NCBI GenBank assembly: GCA_964625775.1
Contig: CAZVEH010000040.1
Coordinates: 1 to 20,687 of the forward strand
Length of the DNA stretch: 20,687 bases
Origin: GCA-2786165 sp964625775
GTDB lineage: Bacteria; Pseudomonadota; Gammaproteobacteria; Legionellales; Legionellaceae
Reading direction: 5' to 3'
Position 1 is the first letter of the stretch, and the number at the start of each line of letters is the position of its first letter. Below are positions 14,678 to 20,687 of this stretch, piece after piece. The position numbers and the translations under genes are program-made. The notes below the pieces were generated by a model. It saw only the letters and a program-made list of their open reading frames with translations. It ran no database searches and was not told where the DNA came from.

Positions 14678-15609
14678 TAAAGTCGATACCAGCGCTCTGC
14701 CAATAACGTTAGATAAGCATGTCTCATGCGCTCCGATAAAAAACTACGTTTGATCAGTTCTGTCCAAATAGGCAAAGAGTCGTGAATAAGCGCCAGGACA
14801 TCCGTTACTAATGAGGGGTTAATTTGCAATCTTTCCATCGCAAAATAATCAATCAAATCACGGCGTCTTAGATTGTTTTTTCTACCCTGTAGTGGCAATG
14901 CCAGTTCTTCTTTTGTGTACAATTGAGCAATTGTTGTGTTAAGCAAATCGTATGCAGGAGATAGCGTAGTCAACTGGTCTCGCGTAATCAGAGAAAAATT
15001 TTTCAAATGCATGTCTTCGTTGCCAATGAGGAAATTAAACAATGTCAGTTTCCATAATTTGACCGCTTCTATTTTTGGAAAACTGCAAAATCCCCTGCCT
15101 GTGATGAGTTCTGCTACTTTTTCCATGGAACTGTTATATTTGGTGTCACGCCGTAAATTTGATAATTGGGCAAAATCCTCAACAGCATACTTTTTTTTAT
15201 GCTTGGTACGATCAAACCGTTTGATGAAGTAGGTCATATTGCCATCTTTAGAATACACCAACCCATGTACAGGTACTTCAATACCAATGGTAGCGGCTAA
15301 AGTCATTGTTAATGCTTCGTTTTCCGGTAGCTCAGGATAAAACTCACTTTGTGGCTTTAGGATATATTGACCATTTTGATCAACGATATCAAAACACTGT
15401 TCTTTGATATTTAATCGCGCACTTAATTTGGTTTGGACACCTTGAATAGACATTTTTCCTGCGCGTGCTATAGCCTCCATGCGTTGCTCAGCAGCACTCA
15501 GATTCAAAGGAGCGAGATGTTTTAATTGAGGAGAAAGCGCGCGCAAGCCCCGTCGCGAATATGTTTCTGTGTCGCTAATGTCTTCATACGTCATTGGGCA
15601 GCGCTTCAT
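14668..15609 (-). CDS. hipT: HipT-like serine/threonine kinase toxin (HipBST system)
   Basis: Short HipA-type kinase lacking the N-terminal subdomain, which here is a separate gene. Characterised HipT phosphorylates tryptophanyl-tRNA synthetase and stops translation; the target here is unproven. Visible: the Gly-rich loop MSIQGVQTKLS (Ser54, Gln56), ATP-binding-type Lys85 in YILKPQ, the catalytic loop IGNEDMHLKNFSL (Asp199) and metal-binding SPAYDLLNT (Asp221). As I recall, E. coli O127 HipT has two serines in this loop (SIS), whereas this one has SIQ. All core kinase residues are present, so it is probably active. The start ATG overlaps the hipS stop as ATGA. At 313 aa it fits HipT (about 310) and not HipA (about 440). 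Confidence 0.9.
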   Translation of the reverse strand: MKRCPMTYEDISDTETYSRRGLRALSPQLKHLAPLNLSAAEQRMEAIARAGKMSIQGVQTKLSARLNIKEQCFDIVDQNGQYILKPQSEFYPELPENEALTMTLAATIGIEVPVHGLVYSKDGNMTYFIKRFDRTKHKKKYAVEDFAQLSNLRRDTKYNSSMEKVAELITGRGFCSFPKIEAVKLWKLTLFNFLIGNEDMHLKNFSLITRDQLTTLSPAYDLLNTTIAQLYTKEELALPLQGRKNNLRRRDLIDYFAMERLQINPSLVTDVLALIHDSLPIWTELIKRSFLSERMRHAYLTLLAERWYRLYHE

Positions 15610-15914
15610 TCTTGTATCTCAATACTGATCGCACCGACAAGATCGTGGCCGACACGTGTTAACTGTCCAAAATAATCGTCTTTATCCAGTTTATATTGGC
15701 GTAACAAGGCTTCAAGTAAAATGCCTTCTGGTAATAATCCTTCAAAAAAAGATGGAAATTCCTGGAAGTCGTATTTTTTTTCCGCAATAGGCATTGTTAA
15801 GGAAACAGGCGGGCCCGCATAATGGGAAAAATACGTGAATGTATAAGTCATATCCAATTGCTCTTCCAATATCCCTGCTTCAACGCCATGGATGTACACT
15901 CGAGCTCGTCTCAT
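15606..15914 (-). CDS. hipS: HipS-like antitoxin (HipA N-terminal subdomain homologue)
   Basis: At 102 aa it corresponds to the 'couple_hipA' N-terminal subdomain of HipA. Conserved blocks are YAGPPVSLTMP, FPSFFEGLLPEGILLEALL and GHDLVGAISI. In characterised HipBST systems HipS is the antitoxin that binds and inhibits HipT, with HipB adding to the effect. Residue 65, in the LPEG-x-LLE segment, is Ile; I recall a Trp at this place in the E. coli O127 protein, where it packs near the kinase active site. It overlaps both neighbours by 4 nt (ATGA), giving translational coupling hipB-hipS-hipT. Confidence 0.88.
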   Translation of the reverse strand: MRRARVYIHGVEAGILEEQLDMTYTFTYFSHYAGPPVSLTMPIAEKKYDFQEFPSFFEGLLPEGILLEALLRQYKLDKDDYFGQLTRVGHDLVGAISIEIQE

Positions 15915-16138
15915 GCGTCAGTACCCTTTGTGTGCAAAAAAGGAGGTTTGAATGTCATTTGAATGTTTAATACCTCTAAGACATTTAATAACGTCTGCAA
16001 CTGAATTGTTTTCTTGCCTTTTTCAATATCAAATACTGCCGTCTTGCCAACCCCAGCCAATTTGGCCAATTCTTGCTGCGACAATCCACTTTTTTTACGA
16101 TAATACAACACCATGTTAGCAATTTCGTCGGAAACCAT
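15911..16138 (-). CDS. hipB: HipB-like Xre-family DNA-binding regulator
   Basis: A 75-aa protein that is nearly all Cro/C1-type helix-turn-helix: YYRKKSGLSQQELAKLAGVG, then KTAVFDIEKGKKTIQL and a third helix pair (LLNVLEVLNIQ). It is expected to bind operators upstream and repress the operon, and to join HipS and HipT in a complex. As first gene of the operon, its ATG at 16138 is followed by hipS through an ATGA overlap. Near-palindromes that could be its operators lie 27 nt upstream and further out (see 16162-16346). Confidence 0.88.
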   Translation of the reverse strand: MVSDEIANMVLYYRKKSGLSQQELAKLAGVGKTAVFDIEKGKKTIQLQTLLNVLEVLNIQMTFKPPFLHTKGTDA

Positions 16139-16161
16139 GTGATTGCCCTTAATGACTCATA

Positions 16162-16346
16162 TTACTGTTATAGCAGCAATTTTCGCTGAATGATAGGGAA
16201 AAAGTGTACGTTAAGGTCTAAAACAGGGATAATTACCGCCAAGGCAGTAAAAAAACACTTATCAGAGGTGACTTGATATAATTAGGATGAAAAAAAATCA
16301 CTTTTACTTCTATAACAGTAAATTTGTTGTTATTTTTTTAACGTAC
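16162..16346. promoter_or_regulatory. hipBST upstream region with two interleaved inverted-repeat pairs
   Basis: Pair A: TTACTGTTATAG at 16162-16173 and its exact reverse complement at 16310-16321 (12 of 12). Pair B: GTACGTTAA at 16206-16214 and its exact reverse complement at 16338-16346 (9 of 9). Each A arm lies in a near-palindrome (CTGTTATAGCAG at 16165-16176; CTTCTATAACAG at 16307-16318), suggesting CTGYTATARCAG-like operators. On the minus strand the near A arm contains TATAAC, a possible -10 box of hipB, with only a poor -35 (TATCAT) 17 nt upstream. HipB operators that overlap the promoter are the likely role. Confidence 0.5.
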
Positions 16347-16373
16347 GCAAACCTCCGGGTCTGCAAGACGCGA

Positions 16374-17024
16374 TCAAGCCTTGTCGTCAGTGTTGATGGT
16401 TTTAAAAGGAAACTCACACAAATCACGAATCACACAACTCGCACACTTTGGTTTTCTAGCGATACACACATAACGACCGTGTAATACCAACCAATGATGC
16501 GCATGGCGCAAAAATGTGGGATCGATGTGATTCAACAACCCCTGTTCTACAGCAAGCGGCGTTTTGCCTGGCGCCATGCCGGTGCGATTGGCAACACGAA
16601 ATATGTGGGTATCCACAGCAATAGTGGATTGACCAAACGCTGTATTTAAGATCACATTTGCCGTTTTTCTCCCCACACCAGGCAAGGCTTCCAACGCAGC
16701 ACGCGTCGAGGGCACTTCCCCCCCGTGTTGCGTGATCAAAAGCTCACAGGTTTGAATAATATGCCGCGCTTTGGCATTGAACAAACCGATGGTCTTGATA
16801 TATTGTTTTAAGCCCTCTTCACCCAAAGACAGGATCGCATAGGGGGTATCAGCGATAGGAAACAACCGCTGTGTGGCTTTATTGACACTGATATCGGTGG
16901 CTTGTGCGGAAAGCATCACTGCAATAAGCAACTCAAAGGGGGATTGATACTCTAATTCAGTCTCTGGATAGGGGTTTTGTGCTTGAAAGCGCTGAAAAAC
17001 AAGCCGCATCGTTGCCTGATTCAT
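16374..17024 (-). CDS. nth: Endonuclease III (DNA glycosylase / AP lyase)
   Basis: Base-excision repair enzyme removing oxidised pyrimidines and cleaving the abasic site. The helix-hairpin-helix is LPGVGRKTANVILNTAFG with catalytic Lys120; catalytic Asp138 lies in TIAVDTHIFRV. The [4Fe-4S] ligands show exact C-x6-C-x2-C-x5-C spacing (CIARKPKCASCVIRDLC). The ATG at 17024 starts one base after the rsxB stop, gives 216 aa and puts Lys120 and Asp138 at the E. coli numbering. A GTG at 17045 would add seven residues inside rsxB. It is the last gene of the metG-rsxB-nth run. The rsx-nth link is also seen in E. coli. Confidence 0.96.
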   Translation of the reverse strand: MNQATMRLVFQRFQAQNPYPETELEYQSPFELLIAVMLSAQATDISVNKATQRLFPIADTPYAILSLGEEGLKQYIKTIGLFNAKARHIIQTCELLITQHGGEVPSTRAALEALPGVGRKTANVILNTAFGQSTIAVDTHIFRVANRTGMAPGKTPLAVEQGLLNHIDPTFLRHAHHWLVLHGRYVCIARKPKCASCVIRDLCEFPFKTINTDDKA

Positions 17025-17025
17025 A

Positions 17026-17631
17026 TCACAATTTTGCCTTGACACGCGCCATAGCTGCTAGAATATACGCTTGCTTGGCTTCTTTATCCGCATTATTGTC
17101 ATTGACCGCGGCAGCCAAACGACGTTTGCTACGATACTGTTGGGTTTTTGAGTCTTCTTCCGCCAACAGACGCACTTGCCTGGCTTCATAGCGAGTTCGC
17201 GCCAAATGAGGATCATAGTGGGCTACAGGTAAATCCACCATTTCAATACAATCTACAGGGCAGGGTTCGACGCATAAGCCACATCCCGTACACTCATCAG
17301 ACAAAACGGTATGCATCCATTTGGCAGCACCCACAATGGCATCGACCGGGCACGCTTGGATGCATTTGGTACAACCAATACACTCCGCCTCACGAATCAC
17401 AGCGGTCGCGGGCGCACGGGCATCTAAGTGCATTTGGGCTTCATAGGGACTTGGATCAACCTGCAATAACGTGCCTAAGGCGCGCAGGGTTTTTATGCCA
17501 CCCGGCGGACAGTGATTGATCTCCGCAGTACCTGCAGCCATCGCTTCTGCATAGGGACGGCATCCAGCATATCCGCAAAGACCACACTGAGTTTGAGGTA
17601 ATACAGCATCGATGTCCTGTGTTCGGCTCAC
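17026..17631 (-). CDS. rsxB: RsxB/RnfB-type ferredoxin without membrane anchor
   Basis: Iron-sulfur electron carrier. Residues 16-41 hold the four-Cys cluster motif of RnfB (Cys16, 19, 24, 41, in QCGLCGYAGCRPYAEA), and two 4Fe-4S ferredoxin motifs follow (CIGCTKCIQACP with Cys84-94; CTGCGLCVEPCP with Cys114-124). E. coli RsxB begins with a membrane helix, which is absent here, so this protein is predicted cytosolic. Its C-terminal tail (residues about 150-201) is Lys/Ala/Arg-rich and unlike E. coli. No rsxA, C, D, G or E lies beside it. The GTG start at 17631 has AGGAG 6 nt upstream, overlapping the metG stop. Confidence 0.88.
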   Translation of the reverse strand: MSRTQDIDAVLPQTQCGLCGYAGCRPYAEAMAAGTAEINHCPPGGIKTLRALGTLLQVDPSPYEAQMHLDARAPATAVIREAECIGCTKCIQACPVDAIVGAAKWMHTVLSDECTGCGLCVEPCPVDCIEMVDLPVAHYDPHLARTRYEARQVRLLAEEDSKTQQYRSKRRLAAAVNDNNADKEAKQAYILAAMARVKAKL

Positions 17632-17639
17632 AACAACTC

Positions 17640-19277
17640 CTAATGATCCGCCAACAGCGCATCAATATGACTTTGCTCAACGCGCGTGATTAAAGGGATA
17701 AACGGTTGGATCACGTGTCCCAACAGAGGCTGGTCGACACTTGACCAAACCAAGGGTTCGCACCCTAAAAATTCTTCCACTTTTGCAGCCATTTGGGGTA
17801 ACACCGGTTTTAAATAAGTCATAAGCACGCGAAACACATTCAATCCCATCGTACAAATCAACTGCACTTGGGGTAATGTTGCTGGGTCCTTGGCCAAAAT
17901 CCATGGTTTTTCTGCATCAATGTATTGATTGACCCGATCGGCGCACTCCATGATCGTGCGTAAAGCTCTGGCATAATCGCGAGCAACATAAGCAGCGATA
18001 ATCTCTTCGCGTGCATCAACCAAGGCTTGATATAACTCTGGCTCGGCTAAGGTGGTTGCTAATTTACCCTCAAAGCGTTTCTCAATAAACCCAGCGCAAC
18101 GGCTGGCAATGTTCACCATTTTACCCACCAAGTCCGCATTCACACGGTGCATCAAATCGGTAAAATTCAAATCCAAATCATCTACCCTACCATTCATTTT
18201 GGCCGCGAAATAATAGCGCAGATAATCAGGATGCAAATGTGCCAAATAACGTCGTGCTTCGATAAAGGTCCCGCGAGATTTCGACATTTTTTGGCCATTG
18301 ATGGTCAAAAACCCATGCGTAAAAATAGCCGTGGGCAATCGATGACCACTACCTGACAACAGGGCGGGCCAGAATAAAGCGTGGAAATACATGATGTCCT
18401 TGCCGACAAAATGATACAATTCTGTCTGCGAATCTGGCTCCCAAAACTCTGCAAAGGATTGTCCTGTTTGCTCACAATAGCGCTGAAATGCTGCCATATA
18501 ACCTATTGGCGCATCCAACCACACATAAAAATATTTGTCCGTGGTGCCTGGAATCAAAAATCCAAAATAAGGGGCATCACGAGAAATATCCCAAGCTTGT
18601 AAGCCGGCAGAAAACCATTCGGCCAGTTTGTTAGACACTTCTGTTTGTAACGTGCCGCTCGCGGTCCATTCTTTTAAAAAAGCCTCGTAGCGTTGTAAAT
18701 CAAAAAAATAATGTTCCGATTCTTTTTCAATCGGCGTAGCACCGGAAATCGCCGAAACTGGGTTTTTTAAATCAATCGGCGCATAAGTCGCGCCACAGGC
18801 TTCGCAACTATCGCCATATTGATCCGGGGCATCGCATTTTGGGCAAGTCCCTTTGACATAACGGTCGGGTAGAAAAATATGCTCTACAGGATCGTACGCT
18901 TGGGTAATCACGCGGGTATTTATGTCTCCTCTGGCACGTAACCGTTGATATATCTCTGTCACCAACAGTTCATTTTCAGGCGAATGGGTGGTGTGATAAC
19001 AGTCATACTGGATGCCAAATGCAGCAAAATCTTGTTCATGACTGTCTTGAATCGACTGGGTCAACTCCAAAGGCGTCATGCCCAATTGTTGTGCTTTTAA
19101 CATAATCGGCGTGCCATGCGCATCATCCCCACAAACCGCGATGCATTCATGTCCCAACATTCTATGTACTTGCACCCAAACATCTGTTTGAATGTGCTCG
19201 ACCATATGCCCCAGATGCAAATGACCATTGGCATAAGGCAGAGCACTGGTGACTAGCATTTTGCGCCGATTTGTCAT
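17640..19277 (-). CDS. metG: Methionyl-tRNA synthetase, short form
   Basis: Charges tRNA-Met. The class I signatures are HLGH at 21-24 (in PYANGHLHLGHMVEH) and KMSKS at 330-334. A zinc knuckle has Cys145, 148, 158 and 161 (CPKC ... CEAC). The helical anticodon-binding domain follows. At 545 aa it ends after that domain, lacking the C-terminal Trbp111-like dimerisation/tRNA-binding domain of the 677-aa E. coli enzyme. Such short forms exist in other bacteria, so this is not evidence of damage. ATG at 19277 has only a weak Shine-Dalgarno. It is probably the first gene of a transcript continuing through rsxB (8-nt gap) and nth. Confidence 0.96.
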   Translation of the reverse strand: MTNRRKMLVTSALPYANGHLHLGHMVEHIQTDVWVQVHRMLGHECIAVCGDDAHGTPIMLKAQQLGMTPLELTQSIQDSHEQDFAAFGIQYDCYHTTHSPENELLVTEIYQRLRARGDINTRVITQAYDPVEHIFLPDRYVKGTCPKCDAPDQYGDSCEACGATYAPIDLKNPVSAISGATPIEKESEHYFFDLQRYEAFLKEWTASGTLQTEVSNKLAEWFSAGLQAWDISRDAPYFGFLIPGTTDKYFYVWLDAPIGYMAAFQRYCEQTGQSFAEFWEPDSQTELYHFVGKDIMYFHALFWPALLSGSGHRLPTAIFTHGFLTINGQKMSKSRGTFIEARRYLAHLHPDYLRYYFAAKMNGRVDDLDLNFTDLMHRVNADLVGKMVNIASRCAGFIEKRFEGKLATTLAEPELYQALVDAREEIIAAYVARDYARALRTIMECADRVNQYIDAEKPWILAKDPATLPQVQLICTMGLNVFRVLMTYLKPVLPQMAAKVEEFLGCEPLVWSSVDQPLLGHVIQPFIPLITRVEQSHIDALLADH

Positions 19278-19384
19278 AATATAAGACTCTCTGGTTAACT
19301 TGATAGCTATTGTGATACTGTGAGCTCAAATGTCACCGTATCATCTGGCATAAAAAGTTAAAATTATCCTGGAAACCTCGGTGG

Positions 19385-19402
19385 GCATCGTGGTAACGAT
19401 GC
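19385..19402. other. Perfect short hairpin between divergent metG and ubiX
   Basis: GCATCGT-GGTA-ACGATGC is a 7-bp perfect inverted repeat with a 4-nt centre in the 204-bp divergent gap. No T-run follows on either strand. It could be a protein-binding palindrome or an RNA hairpin; nothing decides between them. No good promoter pair for either gene was found here. Confidence 0.4.
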
Positions 19403-19481
19403 GCCTAAAATATGTCGTTGAGGTCATCTGATTTTTCCTGGATTATACCTTATTTTTGATTTATTTGGCTAATACTCTGAC

Positions 19482-20057
19482 ATGACCCCTAAAAAATCAC
19501 GACTTATTATTGGAATCAGTGGATCCTCTGGGATTATCTACGGCATTCAATGCTTAAAAGCCTTACAACCCTTGCCCATTGAAACCCATTTGATTGTCAC
19601 CAAAGCAGCGCAATTAACACGAGCCTATGAGACTGATCTCAGCTACACCGAGCTCAAAGAACTGGCTGATGTGACCTATCATCCAGAAGATATTGCCGCA
19701 CCCATTGCCAGTGGATCTTACCCCACAATGGGCATGATCGTTGCCCCTTGTTCCATGAATACATTGGGTGAAATCGCTCATAGCTTATCCGGCAATCTGT
19801 TGTCACGCGCAGCCGATGTGGTTTTAAAAGAACGTCGCCGATTGGTTTTGATGCCCAGAGAATCTCCCCTGCATCTGGGTCATATCCAAAATATGTTGGC
19901 GGTGACTCAAATGGGCGGGATCATTTGCCCGCCTGCACCTACTTTTTATCACAAACCACAATCGATTCTCGATTTGGTCAATGACAATGTAGGGAGAATT
20001 CTTGATTTATTTGGCATTGATTCAGGACTAAGCCAACCTTGGGGCGAGGGCAGTTGA
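19482..20057 (+). CDS. ubiX: Flavin prenyltransferase UbiX
   Basis: Prenylates FMN to give the cofactor of the UbiD decarboxylase in ubiquinone synthesis. The FMN-binding fold opens with LIIGISGSSGIIYG (GSSG at 14-17), followed by SGSYPTMGMIVAPCSMNTLG at 77-96, and the RESPLHLGHIQNM segment with Arg126 and Glu127, all family hallmarks. At 191 aa it matches E. coli UbiX (189). ATG at 19482 lacks a strong Shine-Dalgarno but fits the family N-terminus. ubiD is not in the window. Divergent from metG; the gene downstream converges on it. Confidence 0.96.
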   Translation: MTPKKSRLIIGISGSSGIIYGIQCLKALQPLPIETHLIVTKAAQLTRAYETDLSYTELKELADVTYHPEDIAAPIASGSYPTMGMIVAPCSMNTLGEIAHSLSGNLLSRAADVVLKERRRLVLMPRESPLHLGHIQNMLAVTQMGGIICPPAPTFYHKPQSILDLVNDNVGRILDLFGIDSGLSQPWGEGS

Positions 20058-20159
20058 TTCTATCAGGACTTACGCAAAACCTCGATCTCTTCGTTAAGTT
20101 TTCTGTCAGTCCTGTCTATTTTAAATGACTCGTTATCCTGGGATGGTTTATCATCGCTC

Positions 20160-20243
20160 TTAAGGACCCTTGGGACGCCTAGGCTGCACCTCTAAATCTG
20201 GCGCCACATCCTGTTTAGAATCCGCTGACTTTGTTTTGGCATC
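20160..20243 (-). other. Out-of-frame continuation of the 143-aa ORF (likely former C-terminus)
   Basis: In a different minus-strand frame from the ORF upstream, 27 coding-looking codons read DAKTKSADSKQDVAPDLEVQ and then PRRPKGP before TAA at 20160-20162. Removing one T from the TTT at 20245-20247 (minus strand) would join the ORF to this tail as ...LLKTLDAKTKS. This is typical of a one-base insertion or a sequencing error. Confidence 0.55.
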
Positions 20244-20646
20244 TAAAGGTCTTGAGCAAAGATTCAATCATGGGAGTAGGCTTAAGAATTTTGAGCGCAT
20301 CCTTGATAAGCTGTGACTGACTGACAATACCTTGAGCACTTTTAGGATTCTTCTGTTGAATGGCCTCATTTAAAGTTCCAATGTCACTGCGTAAGTCACT
20401 CGCTATAGTGGCTAATCTTGCCGAGCGCTTACTAACAGCCAAAAATTGTCGCTGATCAGGCAACAGCGACGATTGAAATTTGTTGATCTGTTGATCCAGG
20501 GCAGCGAGTTTTTGCCGATATTCAGGCGTGGCATCAAGCCTACCTGTTTTTTTATCTTGATGCCTTTCGATAAGCCGGTCTCTGTCCATCTCTAAATTAA
20601 TATGTTTATACAAAACGTCTTTATTACTTGGATTGTAACTCCCCAC
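20215..20646 (-). CDS. Hypothetical coiled-coil-type protein, 5'-fused to the repeat and probably frameshifted
   Basis: I do not recognise a family. The 143 aa are hydrophilic and helical, with heptad-like stretches (EYRQKLAALDQQINKFQSSL; RSARLATIASDLRSDIG) and no membrane segment. The first codons come from the 54-bp repeat (GTG in GTGGGGAGTTAC). The frame stays open through the repeat to the window edge, so the true start may be the internal ATG at 20589 (MDRDRLIERH) or may be lost. The end KTFRCQNKVSGF looks like out-of-frame readthrough, because a better tail exists in another frame at 20160-20243. It is probably a remnant of a larger gene damaged at both ends; it could still be an expressed short protein. 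Confidence 0.55.
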   Translation of the reverse strand: MGSYNPSNKDVLYKHINLEMDRDRLIERHQDKKTGRLDATPEYRQKLAALDQQINKFQSSLLPDQRQFLAVSKRSARLATIASDLRSDIGTLNEAIQQKNPKSAQGIVSQSQLIKDALKILKPTPMIESLLKTFRCQNKVSGF

Positions 20647-20687
20647 GTCATCCCGAGCGCAGCGAGGGATCTCCTGTCGTGTGGCAC
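20635..20687 (-). repeat. 54-bp dispersed repeat, copy 3 (inverted, window edge)
   Basis: The reverse complement of 20635-20687 is identical to 53 bases of copies 1 and 2, lacking only the outermost T, which would fall at the next base beyond the window. Orientation is opposite to copies 1 and 2. Confidence 0.95.

Noticed and set aside
16287..16484. 65-codon plus-strand ORF opposite the nth 3' end
   Set aside because: Most of it is antisense to nth and the translation has no protein-like features, although a TATAAT and AGGATG precede it.
17640..19277. MetRS as a truncated pseudogene because it lacks about 130 C-terminal residues
   Set aside because: Short MetRS without the Trbp111-like domain is a normal functional form, and all catalytic and zinc motifs are intact.
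20064..20114. CAGGACTTACGCAAA near 20064 resembling an insertion-sequence end, with CAGGACT/AGTCCTG as a 7-bp inverted pair
   Set aside because: No transposase, no target duplication and no second matching end; the similarity is too short to call an IS remnant.

Overview
The window looks like chromosomal DNA from a gammaproteobacterium. The ATP synthase, GlmU, MetRS, Nth, RsxB and UbiX proteins are all close to gammaproteobacterial forms. AT-rich accessory genes, large TPR/Sel1-type orphan proteins, a HipBST module and gene debris beside short dispersed repeats suggest a host-associated lineage such as the Legionellales/Coxiellaceae. That placement is inference, not proof.

Layout: (1) 1-580 is a repeat-rich edge. 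Two direct copies of a 54-bp repeat bracket a GIY-YIG nuclease-like ORF whose N-terminus is encoded by the repeat. A decayed reverse-strand reading frame is cut off by the second copy. (2) 708-4118 is a large AT-rich orphan gene whose C-terminal half looks like TPR helices. (3) 4522-11434, minus strand, is a complete ATP synthase operon atpIBEFHAGDC with a sigma70-like promoter in front and an intrinsic terminator behind. It has a terminator-like hairpin between atpE and atpF. (4) 11740-13110, plus strand, is glmU, divergent from atpI. (5) 13214-14677 is an orphan membrane protein with a Sel1/TPR-like tail, overlapping convergently with the next module. (6) 14668-16138, minus strand, is a tripartite hipB-hipS-hipT toxin-antitoxin operon with 4-nt overlaps and an upstream region rich in inverted repeats. 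(7) 16374-19277, minus strand, is a tight metG-rsxB-nth operon. (8) 19482-20057 is ubiX. (9) 20160-20687 is a coiled-coil-type gene, apparently frameshifted at its 3' end and running at its 5' end into a third, inverted copy of the 54-bp repeat, where the window stops.

The core genes cover energy (F1Fo ATPase), envelope precursor supply (GlmU), translation (MetRS), base-excision repair (Nth), ferredoxin-type electron transfer (RsxB) and prenyl-FMN supply for ubiquinone synthesis (UbiX). The accessory parts are the repeat/GIY-YIG edge, the two large orphan proteins, HipBST and the broken genes at both edges. Repeat copies form both ends of the window in inverted orientation, as expected if an assembly or a rearrangement broke at the repeat.
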